From NCBI GenBank assembly GCA_019188255.1, contig JAETXT010000003.1:3534001-3598000 (forward strand): 64,000 nucleotides of DNA, given 5' to 3'. Origin of the DNA: Verticillium longisporum (lineage: Eukaryota > Ascomycota > Sordariomycetes > Glomerellales > Plectosphaerellaceae). This document shows, piece after piece, positions 14,232 to 26,039 of this stretch. Position 1 is the stretch's first letter. The number at the start of each line of letters is the position of its first letter. The position numbers and the translations under genes are program-made. The notes beneath the pieces were generated by a model. That model was not told the DNA's origin, did not search any database, and was given only the letters and a program-made list of their open reading frames with translations.

Positions 14232-16974
14232 ATGGAGCGAGAAGAGTCGGCATCGGCCGAGCCGCAGCCTGGCAAGGTCGCCCGGTCGGCCGCTGCGTGA
14301 GTTTGGCCCCATGCCCCCCGCAGTCTCATCCCCGCCCGTGGCCCGAGATTCGGCTTGGCTTTGCATGAGGACTGCCCTGCCATGCGAGGACGTAATTGAC
14401 GTTTTCCAGGTGCCATACATGCCGGAGCAAGAAGGTCAAGTGTTCGGGAAGCTATCCGTGTCGGTATTGCTCGAAGCGAAACCTTGAATGCCAGTTTCCA
14501 GGACACGGCAAACGAAAGTTGTTTTCCGTCTCGTGAGTTGTACCATGATTCCTGCATGTCACTTCATTCAGCTACTGATTTTGGTAGGGATATCCAAAAC
14601 CTCGAAGATCGCCTGCAATTGTACGAACAACAGAGCGGCCAGCCGTCAGCCAAGGTAGCACGAGGTGAGCAGCCTTCCCGCGTGGTGTCCTCGCACCTCA
14701 TCATGACATGATGCTCATTGATCATCCAGTCGCAAGATCTGAAAGCGAAGGCCATGTAGTTCTATCGTCCACAGCATCTGTCACCAACGATGGCATCCGT
14801 CAACCGGAGACCCCCTCGCCTGCCTATGGCTTCCGGACCGAACCCAGCCGCCATGGCCGCACATCGAGTTATCCTATCAGCGCATCACACACAACACCAT
14901 CCGCCGATCCCTCAGGGGATGCCATCAGCTCCAGCTACGATCTGAGGACCGATGTGCGGAGTCTGCTCGCCTCGCGCCCGAGCCTGCCCTCACACCCAAG
15001 TCACGACGAACGCGGCTCCCTCCAGCCCGGGCGCCCGTCATCTCGCCCGCACAGGACGATCCTCGACATGCTGCCGCCAGAATCAGACGCCGCGTTCCTC
15101 GTCGAGACGCTCCTCTCCTTTGTCGGGGTCTCGCAGCAATTCTTCGATCCTCGGGATGTGCTGGACCAGGTCGACCAGCTCTACGAGAATCCCGACAAGC
15201 TGAAGCAGGACTCGATTCTGCGCTTCTGCGAAACCATTCTAGTACTTGCCGTGGGCATCCAGTTTGCAGTCAAGTCAACAGAGAGGAAGAAAAACCCTGG
15301 GATCGAGCTTTTTGACTTTGCCATGGGCTCTCTGCCGAGCGTGTCGACCTGGCGCGCTACGAGCACGCCGATCATGGGCATCCTCGGCCTGGCGGCTGTC
15401 TACCTGCAGAACCTCGATCGGAAAGACGACGCATACTTTTATGTCAGTACCGCCCAAGACTGGAAGATCGCGCCCCCTAAACTAAAACGTAGCAGTCAAG
15501 CACAGCTTTGCGGCTGGCGATATCCTGTCGCCTGCATAAGAAGGCCCATACGCGACGTCAGCTGCAGTCGGAATGGGTCAAGTCGAACAGACTCTGGTGG
15601 ACGATCTACATGCAAGACAGGTATGGTCCGTCTCAAAACATGTCCGAAGAGAGAACTGATGAAGCAAAAGACGCCTAGCAGCAGCGACAGAAAGCCCTTT
15701 GGGTATCGAGGACGACGCGATCACGATCGAGGCGCCGTTTCCTTCATTCGGCTTCCAGTCGCCTGATGCCATCAACATCAATGTCAGCCTGGCTCGTGTC
15801 AGCGGCCAGATCTACTCAAGTATGCGGCCTTGCCCAATGCGTTTCGTGGACATTCTTCTGACGGAACCCAGCAATCTATGGCTGCCACATGATTCGACAG
15901 GACGCGTTCGTGATCCGGGTGCAGGCTGTGATGCGATCCCTCCACAAGATTGCGCGCAGCATGCCTTCTGAGTTCTCGCTGGACTTCGGGGCGCCTGTTC
16001 TGAAAGTGACCAGAACGGCAGCATCACTACACTTGATGCTTTACCAGGTCAGTAGTCTGAAGTCTGCGTAGGGACACGACTGACATTGGCCGTCACAGGC
16101 ATTGATGTATGCTGCGCGGCCGTTGCTGCTCAGGGCGGCAAAGGGCGTCATTGGCCACCAGACGCAGAGCAGTGGTTTGGACGAGCCCCTGCTGCAGTCT
16201 CTCATCAAGCCATGCTTGGCGGCTGCTCGTCGAAGCCTCATGATTCTGACGGCTATGCAGAACCAGGGCATCCTTGGTGCGTGACCAGACACCCACTCTC
16301 TGACACTTCGGAATCCCGCTAACAACCTGTCAGCGATGTACGGCTTCTTCGACCTGGACGCCATCTTCTCCGCAGCCTTCAGCGTCATCCTCGACAGCGT
16401 CATGAACACGCACGCCAGGACAGCCAACTCGACCTGGCTCAACAGCGCCTGCCATCTGCTCCTCGTCATGGGGGAGTGCGGCAACGCCGCCGCCGCATCA
16501 CGCAGGGTCGAGATCCTACGCATATGCGAGCACCTCTCGCTGCCCTTTGAGCCCGACGAGCAAAACAGGTCGATCCCGGGCGACGGCACCAAGTCCGCCG
16601 ACGCCGTCAACCGAGTCGACGACGTCGCCGCCACGCTGACGTCCCTGCGCCAGGGGAACCTGCCTCCGTACAGCACGGCGCCGCCGTCATCCGAGTTCTC
16701 CGGGGCGGCGCAGACGATCGGCATAGCCGGGCTCACAGACGACACGGTCAGTCCGTTTGCGCAGCTCGAGGACATGTTTGACATACAGGCGTTCCTCGGA
16801 TCGGACGAGCAGCCGAGCGGCGAGGCGCAGTTGTCGGAGCATGTGGCGGCGGCTGAGGGCGCGACGATTGATGATGGCGATTTCTCCTGGCTGTACCAAG
16901 ATTCTGATTTCGCGTTGACGGGTGCGGACATGACGGACTGGGAAGTGTTTGGACGGTATCTCAATCTTTCGTAA
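14232..16974 (+). CDS. Zn2Cys6 transcription factor with fungal-specific middle homology region
   Basis: Nine exons: 14232-14296, 14410-14532, 14588-14664, 14730-15442, 15496-15620, 15671-15819, 15872-16047, 16099-16276, 16334-16974. All introns are GT-AG, most have a recognisable branch point, and every phase closes, giving 748 residues. The binuclear cluster spans the first intron: ACHTCRSKKVKC, then YPCRYCSKRNLEC. A short coiled coil (DIQNLEDRLQLYEQQ) follows. The middle homology region shows ILGLAAVYLQNLDRKDDAYFY, joining across an intron to STALRLAISCRLHKKAH and RLWWTIYMQDR. It is a nuclear DNA-binding regulator with unknown targets. The acceptor of exon 5 could also be three bases earlier, adding one Gln. 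Confidence 0.88.
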
Positions 16975-17020
16975 TGGCAACATTTCATTCTAGCCCAGCA
17001 AAATGGGCGGGTATCTCTGT

Positions 17021-17942
17021 CTACGCCTTTAGTATCTTAGTTTCTTCTAGCGCCACAACATCCTTGACTGCTGCGCTCATAAACTTGGTCATCATGGACA
17101 TGTCGTGCTGGACCACGATCCACCGGAAACCGTACTCGTGGATGCACTTGTGGATAATGTCTGGACGGTCGTAGATACCGGCGAGGGCGAGAAGTCGTCC
17201 GTGGCGCTTCGCAGCCTGCGAAATCTTGCCTATAGCATCGTCAAAGACGGGGCTGTCCCACTTGCCGGGAATGCCGAGCTCAATAGACAAGTCATTTGAG
17301 CCGACCATGATGACGTCGACGCCTTCGACAGAGGCAATGTCGTCGATCCGGTCCACGGCCTCGGGGCTCTCAATCATGACAAACACCGAAGACAGCGACG
17401 CGTTGCCGACGTCGATGACCTTGTCGACAGAAGCAGACTTGTAGCCGAAATGCGGCAGCGTGCCGGTGATGGATCTCTTGCCCAGCGGAGGGAACTTGCA
17501 CGCTCTGACAGCTTCTTGGGCTTGCTCTGCTCTCGCGTCAGTACTCTGCGTAGTCGCTTCAACGCGGCGGGCTGTAGCATACCGACAGTGTCGACGTGGG
17601 GAAAGATGACGCCCTGGGCGCCGCCGTCGAGAACCCGTTGCACGAAACCTCGTCCGACATGTCCCGGCACCCGCACAAAGGGCGAGATGCCGGCTGTCAT
17701 GGACGTGACGCAGAGCTCGCTGGCCGTGCCGAGGGAGAGGGTGGAGTGCTCGAGATCGATGAAGATGCCGTTGAAGCCGGCGTTTGCGACGAAGCGAGGG
17801 ATCTCGAGGGCTGTGAGGACTTTAATGCCGAAGACCTGAGCATGTCAGATATCGTTTATGGGAGGAGAATTGTGGTGTTACGTGCCTTGCAGACTTTGTC
17901 TTGGGCGGCGAGCTCATTGAGACGATTTGGGTAGGCGGACAT
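17021..17942 (-). CDS. HpcH/HpaI aldolase (citrate lyase beta-like) family protein
   Basis: Exons 17942-17886, 17835-17583 and 17526-17021 encode 271 residues. The family performs class II, metal-dependent retro-aldol cleavage of 2-keto-3-deoxy sugar acids or related hydroxy-keto acids; the substrate here is unknown. Supporting blocks are FIDLEHSTLSLG, PFVRVPG, GAQGVIFPHVDTV, ACKFPPLGKRS, VFVMIESPEAVD and DVIMVGSNDLS. The first intron (17885-17836) has no usable GT donor in phase: AAG|GCACGT pairs with CTCAG|GTC, so I read a GC-AG intron giving KVCK|VFGIK. The second intron (17582-17527) is normal GT-AG with branch point ACTGAC. The gene converges with the transcription factor, whose stop is about 45 bases away. 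Confidence 0.87.
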
Positions 17943-18522
17943 GATTGCGATGTGTTCGAGACGCACAACTGGGCGACAACAGAACTTGTTGCTCAAATGA
18001 ACGAGGATAATGGCGATGGTGTAAGTGAAGCTGATTGTCAGAATGCCGGTGGTCTTACATGACTCTGACTCTAGGGTCCCTTCGGCATCTTTGGCGTCGG
18101 GGACGGATGCCGAGATGGCTTCGGTCGCTCACTCCGACGGTAGGCCTCCAAGACGAGTCCCATTCTTTTCATCACATTCGCTTTGTTCAACCACGAGCAG
18201 ATGATACAATGAACGTCGTTGGCTCTCGTCGTAACAAGTCGCAAAGACAACAGGATGAGGCTCATGAGAGTGTTACCTCTGGCGTCGAAGGTCTGTTGAT
18301 GACCCCAGGACCGAAGTCCCTCAAACCGCATCAGCTGAACCCCATGCCCACCACAACAGCCGGCGACCAATTGTACAACCCCAGCACCTATTGCGGCACG
18401 GATGAATACCCCGCCCACCAGCAGCAGCACGAACGTAAGAGCCGCATGTAAGATGCAGATGGAACGGAAACCTCTCACGTTAGCGGCCACTATGAGGGCA
18501 CGCGGCTCGTCTCTCGCCCACG
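17943..18522. promoter_or_regulatory. divergent intergenic region
   Basis: Separates the aldolase-family gene (-) from the second HET gene (+). No gene recognised; it probably contains both promoters. Confidence 0.5.
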
Positions 18523-20495
18523 ATGCGCCTCATATACGCCAAGACGTACGAGCTCCACGAATTCTTCGCCGGGGACGTGCCGCCGTACGCGATCCTGTCG
18601 CACACGTGGGCCGACGATGAGGTGACCTACCACGACATCAAGAACATCACCAGCTGGGCCAAGCCGAAGCAAGGGTTCCCCAAGATTCAGTGGGCGTGCC
18701 AGGAAGCGACGGTCAAGGGCATCGACTATGTCTGGGTCGACACGTGCTGCATATACAAGTCGAGCAGCGCCGAGCTCAGCGAGGCCATCAACTCGATGTA
18801 CCAGTGGTATCGTGACGCGCAGGTCTGCTACGCCTACCTCGAGGATTTTCCGGCGCAGGAAAAGCCGGCCAAGGCAGTCGAACCGGGCCAGGTCAGAAAG
18901 GTGGACTACACCGTCTTCCGGCAGTGTCGCTGGTTCACGCGGGGCTGGACGCTGCAGGAGCTCCTGGCGCCGCCGCTCGTCAAGTTCTTCTCGTCCAACT
19001 GGATGTCGATCGGCTCGATCGGCGTGGGCCGGTCCAAGGCGGCGAGCGCCAAGATCACGGACGCGCTGACGGGCGCGACGGGCATCGACGGTGCCTACCT
19101 CACGCACAGCCTCCCCTCGAGGACGCCAGCGTGGCGACCAAGATGTCGTGGGCGTCGCGGCGCACGTGCACGCGCGTCGAGGACACGGCCTACTGCCTGC
19201 TGGGCCTCTTCGGCATCAACCTGCCGCTGCTCTACGGCGAGGGCAAGCGGGCCTTTCAGCGGCTGCAGGAGGAGATTTGGCGCGAGACGGACGACCACTC
19301 GCTGCTCGCGTGGACCGTGGCGCCCGGCGACCCGCGCGCCCGGTCGCTCGGCATCGTCTTTGCCGAGTCGCCGCTTGATTTCCGCTTCGCCGGCGCCGTC
19401 GCCCGCACCGGCGATGAGCGCGGCGTGCCTTCGGCCATGACCAAGATGGGCCTCAAGCTCGACCTCGTCAGCGTGCCGCGGCCGCACCCCGAGACGTCGT
19501 TCCTTTTCGGTCAGCCGACGCACACGCTGCTGCTCAACTGCCGCCTCGGCGACCGTCGCCTTGCCGTGCTCGCGCTGCTGGACCTGCCGGACGGGCCGTT
19601 TGAGAGGCCCTATACACTGTTCACGCGCATCGCGACACCGAGTCAAGTTCGCGAGTCGCCGCCGGAGCGGGATTCGGACACGTCTGATGGCATGCCGCGA
19701 GACGTGCATGACGGGGCGGAACTCGACACGGTCATCGTGCGCAAGAACGTCACGGGCCGCCGCAAGGCCGTGCTGCACCTCGACCCGGGCCACGCCGAGG
19801 TCATGCTGCACGGCATGCTGCTCGACGAGTTCCACTTGAGCTCCCACTTTGACGCCCTTTATACGTCGATACCGGTCCCTGCCAAATACACCTACAAGGC
19901 CGCGCAGACAATCGCCATCCAGGGCGGCAGCGATATGTGCCAGCCGCTGACGCACCTCGAGTGCCTGCTGGTGCCGAGGGCCGGCGTTGGCAGCAAGAGC
20001 AACACACGCGAGTTGATTGTGCTGAGCTGCGTCATTGGCATGCCTGGTGTCGGCGACTGCGCAGGGTGGAAGATTGCGCTGGCGTTCAGCCGGTTTTATT
20101 TCGACGACGGGTCGCATCAATTCTACAGTGGTGTTGATTCGGATACGGCGAGGGCTTTGCCTGAAAAGTCACGAGAGGATGCAGGACCCGAGGCGCCGGA
20201 TCTCTTCTTGATGGACGTCACGCCTGACGCCCCTTGCGATGGGATGGATCTTGAGGGCCTGGCCTTTCAACGGTTCCGACAAAGCCTGGCGGGACATTTC
20301 AGTCGCATACAGAAAAGGGCGGTCAACATTCGAGGTCTGCTGACGACGGCGAAGATTGAAGTCAATGGGAAGGGCACGCTGGTGGCCAAGCTCTACCGAG
20401 ATGGGGATCGGGGGGCCGAGACGCACACGCCCGAGGGTCGGCACGGGTTCACGGTCCTCCTTTCGTTGGAGGGTCGAGGAACGGCGGCTGCATAA
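18523..20495 (+). CDS. HET-domain (heterokaryon incompatibility) protein, one apparent 1-bp frameshift
   Basis: A single exon of about 657 residues after one base is added. HET-domain blocks in order: YAILSHTWADDEVTYHDI, YVWVDTCCIYKSSSAELSEAI, CRWFTRGWTLQELLAP and, in the next frame, ATKMSWASRRTCTRVEDTAY then LPLLYGEGKRAFQRLQEEI. The frame switches in a C4 run at 19113-19116; adding one C joins the two halves directly. The second half is a long variable region with no domain I recognise. It is a paralogue in architecture of the gene at 11757, but clearly diverged in sequence and much more GC-rich. The presumed role is nonself recognition. Confidence 0.85.
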
Positions 20496-20724
20496 CGGAT
20501 GGTCCAGCGTTTTTGTGAGGCAGATCGTGATGGGGATCTCGATGTGCCACGAGGATTCCGGTGTGAACGACTGCCGAGGGACCAGGGCTCGCAATGCGAA
20601 TTCTGAGAAGGTGAGAAGAAGAAGAAATAATGATACAGTCGTCCGATGCTATGATGGGCTCCGCAGGCCGGCAGCCGTACTCCTCCGTGGACAGCCAAGT
20701 GATACCTGCACCGGCCTCCTATTC

Positions 20725-21840
20725 CTAATACAAACCAGTACACTTGAACTTGAGCAGATCCTTGGCGACGACTTCCTTCTCCATGGTCAGCAGCTTTGGC
20801 AGGTCCCACATGGAGCTGACCCAGCGGCCGCCGAGCCAGTCGCGCTTCTGGCTCGTCAGGAAGGGCAGCGAGTGGCCGATGAGCTCGGGTGTTTCTGTGA
20901 GCCGGACTGCAGGGCGTCAGCAACACTCCGCGAGCCTTTTGTGAAGCCGACTCACACTTGTACTTCTCTGGCAACTTGTCCGACAAGCCCGTTGACACGG
21001 CCCCTGGGTGGACCGAATACGCCAGCACGCCCTGGCAGGTCAGTCTCTGTACTTGTTTCTTCCGGGGCAATGAAGAAAACCGACCTGCGATGCATATTCG
21101 TCTTGCAAAAACTCGGTCAACCGCACGAGCGCAAATTTGCTCAGAGAATACGCCCCGCTGCCGCCGCCGATGAAATGGGCCGCGATAGACGTCAGCGTCA
21201 CGACGGTCCTGTCGCCGCCACCGCTGATCATGATGGGCACAAAGGCACGGCAGCAGCGATACGTGCCCCAGTAGTTGACGTCAAAGGTGCGCATCAGGTC
21301 CTCCTCGTCGGCTTCGAGCAGCTGCGCAAAGGAGGCCATGTAGCCGGCGTTGCAGACGAGTATGTCGAGGCGGCCGGCCCATGCGTCGTCGAGACGGGCG
21401 GCGGCAGCGCGCACGCTGGCGGCGTCGGTGACGTCCATGTCGAGGGCGAGGACGTCGGGGGCCGGATGTGACTCCTCCTCGGCGGCGGCGAGGAGGAGGT
21501 CGGTTGTCGTAGTCAGGTCTGTGCGAGCAGCGAGGGCGATGCGCGTGGCGCCGGCGCGGGCATAGCCGATGGCAATGGCGCGGCCGAGGCCTTGACTTGC
21601 GCCGGTGATGAGAACTGATTTCCCTGCGTGGGGGGAGTGGCGCGGGTGAATTTCTGGGTAGGCATCATGGTGGATGTTGGGACCGGTGAAGAGGTCGACT
21701 GGAGAGGAGGTTAGCTGGAGATGCCCGGTGTGCTTTCTGGTGGAGTATCTCGTTCAGGTGTCATTGAGGTGTCGTCGAGATGGCTTACTCTGTCGCGGCG
21801 GCAGGCCCGAGGCGTCGGTTGGTATAGTGTGAAGTGGCAT
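20725..21840 (-). CDS. short-chain dehydrogenase/reductase (classical SDR)
   Basis: Exons 21840-21789, 21698-21085, 21031-20956 and 20906-20725 encode 307 residues, and all phases close. The NAD(P)-binding motif TGASQGLG is near residue 51, the structural motif is CNAGYMA, and the catalytic Tyr-Lys pair YSLSK is near residue 200, followed by SVHPGAVSTGL. This is a complete set for an NAD(P)H-dependent oxidoreductase; the substrate cannot be read from sequence. A 16-residue N-terminal extension precedes the Rossmann fold. The C-terminal block (SQKRDWLGGRWVS) is common in fungal SDRs of this type. It converges with the HET gene at 18523. Confidence 0.88.
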
Positions 21841-23282
21841 TTTTGACCGTTCGACCGATCGAATTGCTCTCTCTCTTCTTCTCTCTTTCTGTCTCTGTGT
21901 CTCAGGAGTACGGCTCAGGAGGTTGAGTGCGTTGGAAAGGCCATTTGTGAGGTCATGTCCCGGCACGCTTGATCCAGAGCCAAGACGTGTACAGCCACAA
22001 TCGTCTGCGTCGACCAGCCAATGATGAGGCAGAGACCCGTCGGCCTAAGATGAGACGGCGCAATCGTACAAGGCGGACTTGTTCCGGAGAATTGGCCAAG
22101 GATCGGTCTGCCGCGATGATGTGCATTGTCTGGACAAGCTCTGGCCTGCATCGACCTCTTCACTGCATTTGCGTTTGGTGTTGTTGGGCGCCGCTGCCTG
22201 GAGGCCCCTGCCTCGCCTTGGGGGATGCACTTGCTTTCCTCGGTGCCTGACCTACGACACGCACCTGAGGCAGGTGCCACGTACCTTGGGTACCCACATC
22301 AGGCACGTCGTCGGTCGCTCATGCAGCATGGATTACTAATAAGTAAGCTCACCTGGAATATACCCAAAGTGAAAGGTATGGCCGATCGTTCATATATGCT
22401 CTTCTCCACGACATAGCTTACTACTCAGGCAACATGGAACTTCAGGCAGGCTGAGATGAATGCTGACCAAGGTAGTTAAGCCTTCACGTAATTCAGTAGA
22501 CTAACGTAGGGCAGCATGCTGATTAGGAAGAACCAAGGCCAGCTGTCTCTTCAAGCTCAGCCACGCCTCCGTCATGGCGAGTTATGCAGTCATGCACAAA
22601 CAAATACTGGAACGGTCCTGCTCGAACGGTAGCCATGTCCCGTATCCAAGCGGCTTGTCCATCTCTCTTGCTTGAATTGACGCCTGCGCCAGTCACTGGC
22701 CACCAGGTGCTAACACCCACCCCAAGGCGCTGACTGATTGCTCTGTTCGCCCCGGAAACCACCAGGCGCTCGCGACTCCCTAGCAAGTCAGCCTTCTTTG
22801 GTTGTCCAAGCCACCAGAGCTCTTAAAGGCGCTCACAGGTCCCTAGACAGCAAAATCTTTTCCCTCGCCTGCTTGTTTCGTCCAGCAGCCCCACTTGTGC
22901 CTTTCCAGGCAAATCGTCTTCACTGGGCGCCTGGCTTTTACCACTTACACTTTGTCACCTTTCGTCTCAATAGCATAGCTATTCATCCACGGCAAATAAC
23001 TCATCAACAGACATTTGATAAATGTAATCATTGATCTTGCTGGCTGCTATACCTCTCCCTGCATAAGGAAGCAACAAACAAATCAGTTACGAAGCCCAAA
23101 ATGGATAAGGCCAGTCAGAAACCGAGGAATACCTGGGAGTGAGGCCGAGAAGGCTCGTCGGGGATCATGCCATAACTGTCCTCGCCTAACCAATTCGTGT
23201 AGCTTTCAAGATTTCAAAGACATAGCCACTAGTGCTACCGTCATTGAAACTCGACGGCTGGCAAAGTCTGTCCCGCAACTCA
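21841..23282. other. intergenic, no gene recognised
   Basis: About 1.4 kb, including a CT-rich tract just upstream of the SDR start (21860-21905), which is a likely promoter or leader. The remainder shows no supported gene. Confidence 0.5.
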
Positions 23283-24003
23283 TCACTCCCTCTCCTGACG
23301 CAAGCTTCGCATGGCGAATTGGTGGAAGCCGACCAGACCGTCCATGCTCTTGACGGCGTGGACCAACTCCCCGAAAAGGGTGTTGTGCTGGTCGCTCGTC
23401 TGCGCGCCGACCAGAACCACAAAGATCGTGCCGGTCTTACCACCAAGACCCCGCACCGGATAATCCTTTTCAAAGCCCCAGCCGTAGCTCCAAGGGATGG
23501 AGTCTGGGTCGTTGACATTGTCTCCTGACAGAAGACCCTTCACGTGCTGGATCCTCTTGTCTTTCTCGTCGGCTAAAATGTCCGAGGGGAAGTAGCTGGC
23601 AATGATTCGAGTGATCGGCCACCCGAGCGCATCAGTCGACGGCAGGAGAGTGATATGCTTGGTGAACTCGCCGTGGGTACAGACCTTGGGAATGTCCTCG
23701 ACAGCCTCGGCCCCGTGGCTTCGACATGGTTAGCGCAGTTTCCGAATGACGGTGGGTGCGAAGGAGCCAAACGACATACGTCTTTGCAAAGTCGACGTGC
23801 TCCTGGACCGAGTTCCAGTCAAAAAACGCCCAGACCTTGGATGAGTCCTCCTCTTCAAGGCCCCAGAAGATACGCTGCGGGCCGCCGGGTTTGGTGACGA
23901 CGGTCTTCCAGACGCTGGGGAGGACGGCGCCCTCCGGGGTGCTGGGATCCGTGATGGATAGGCCAGGCTTGACGCCCATGCAGCCTACTTCAGTGATGGT
24001 CAT
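23283..24003 (-). CDS. hypothetical protein, possible dimeric alpha/beta-barrel (ABM-like)
   Basis: Exons 24003-23780 and 23718-23283, with a 61-bp GT-AG intron and branch point GCTAAC, encode 219 residues. Start MTITEVGCMGVKPG; the segment KVWAFFDWNSVQEHVDFAK resembles the strand-helix pattern of small stress-response or antibiotic-biosynthesis-monooxygenase-like barrels. A second, similar strand pattern (GTIFVVLVGAQTSDQHN) lies near the C-terminus. No catalytic motif is visible, there is no signal peptide, and the protein is probably cytosolic. I do not assign a function. Confidence 0.72.
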
Positions 24004-26039
24004 GTTGAAATGCAGAGTTGTCCTGACACTTTGATTGTGCTTGCTGGGAGGTATACCAGATGTTTTCGTCTGGGAACTACGAGATCGCTTTATGTCCCCG
24101 GAATTGAAAGGCTGCCTAAATTCCACGCGTCAATGTGAGGATGGCAACGCAATCGGATGACGATGCGCATCTCTGACACACAAGGTACATTGACAGTTAG
24201 GCAGACGCGCACGCTTCCACACCGGTGCGCGAGGCGCATCGTGCTCTATAATTGGACACCCCCGGATAAGGTCGAAAGGCTTCTCGGAAGTGACGTGAAT
24301 AGGCAACAGGTGAAATATGTCAAACTGGATCAATTAGATGTACTTTCAGGACTTTACTTGGAACTTGCGGTCTCGAGCGGAAGTTTACGGTCGCCGAAAT
24401 GTGTCAAGTTCGAGACCTACAGACGCGTGAGAAAGACCCGTAAGATACGATCGCAACTGCTTCTATTGGGCAGGGCCACAGGGGACCCGACCAGCTCGGT
24501 CTAGCTCATGGCACATTTCGATGGCGATATTCTTGGCGTCGAACGAGTGAACATGGCACTCGCGCAAGCTTATGGATGAAGACGTGAGCAAGATATTGGG
24601 ACAGCAAGAAGACTCGTGCGACATCTTCACACCCACCAACTCAACCCCGGCTGCCAACTTTATCTGAGCATCTACCCCTACGAACAGTCAATCGAACTGA
24701 GCGTTCATTCAAGAGCTCAGGGAAGTCTTTATTGAAGAGCTCGGCACACAGCTCAGCAAGCTCGAGTACTTGGACCTACGCCCCAGAGGTCGATCAAGAG
24801 AACAAACAGCTCTAAGCTGTCCATTCATCACCGCTACAACAGAGGATGGCGCAGGATATGCAAGCGAGGCATGTCGAATCCGGCGAACTGTGCCACTGTC
24901 AAGAGGGTGGTTTGGCAATGAGTAATGGACAAGCAATACGTCTGTTGGTAGGTAGCTGTAGAGACGTTTTGTCAGTGCGCGGTTTGGGGCAGAGTGAAGA
25001 GGTCTTCCACACGTAGTCCGCAGGCAATAGATAATAGGTATGAGGTTGTCATGCATCTAAATTCTGGCCCTCCGCAGCTTGGAGGGCCCTCCGCAGTCCT
25101 TATATACACGTTCTCGTAGTCCTTAGCCCCTAATCAGCCCCCCTGTTCGGTGGCTCCGCAGGGACACCTGACACGTATAATGAACAATGCCATTCTTCTC
25201 CTTGTCTGGGCCTCTGATCGCATAGAAATATACATGATTCTGCCGACGCTCGTCCCCCTGATCTGCTGGTGAACCCCAGGGTCCCGGCCTCTGGCCTGTA
25301 GTAATGAAACCGAAGGCCCCAGATTGACGAGCGACCAGCCGGAACTGTCGACGGGAGACCCGCACATCTCCGGGAAAGACACGGGATTGACAAACTAGCT
25401 TCTCGGGTGTATACGATAAACGAAGACAAACCGAGCAGCACTGAACGAGACCAGAAGTCCAGCTCTTCTGATAAAGATCAATCCCCATCACCTGCCTTCC
25501 CGGGATTTCGGGCGTCCGAAACTGCGAAACAACGGCCCACCTTTGCTGACTTGGACTACCTAATTCCGCGTCATCTCCATCATCCACCGTCTAGACGAAT
25601 CGTGCATTACTAGCGTGAAGGGGCAATCTGCGATCTAGACGAATCTTGCATATGCCGCCTGTCAGGGGTCCATCGATAATCATTGGCATGGCGCGCCTTG
25701 GCTTCCCTCAGCACTCTCACGGAATCCATCAGAGCCCCTGTTGGCCATCCGTCCCCCCTCGACGTTACCTCTAACCAGAATCAACGGGGCGGCAGATCCA
25801 CTACCATCCCGTGAGCTTGTTTCTCCGTTATACGAAAGATGCATCCATGGCCCCACATCAGAGGACGTGTGTTAAGACAGTACCATTGTAGTATTCTGCT
25901 ACTTGATGTGATAAAATCCCCTCCGATGCCACAATAAGCCCTGCTTTTCTTTCCATTGATTTGAACATGAGCAGTCAAGACGCCGTAACAACATCTCCCT
26001 GCCTGTGAAAAAAGGACTGTTGTAACCCCCAGCACAGCC
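24004..26039. other. intergenic with one diverged repeat
   Basis: About 2 kb between divergent genes. A repeat of about 190 bp (24970-25162) recurs at 57009-57206. A 154-codon open frame on the minus strand (25123-25587) overlaps that repeat and shows no recognisable domain. No other structure seen. Confidence 0.5.
24970..25162 (+). repeat. diverged direct repeat, copy 1
   Basis: Shares long blocks (CATCTAAATTCTGGCC, GCCCTCCGCAGTCCTTAT, TACACGTTCTC) with 57009-57206 in the same orientation. By eye about four bases in five match. Family unknown; it could be a fragment of an uncharacterised element. Confidence 0.75.

Noticed and set aside
25123..25587. 154-codon open frame on the minus strand
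   Set aside because: It overlaps the diverged repeat and has no domain, signal peptide or supporting exon structure. Codon content is not convincing.
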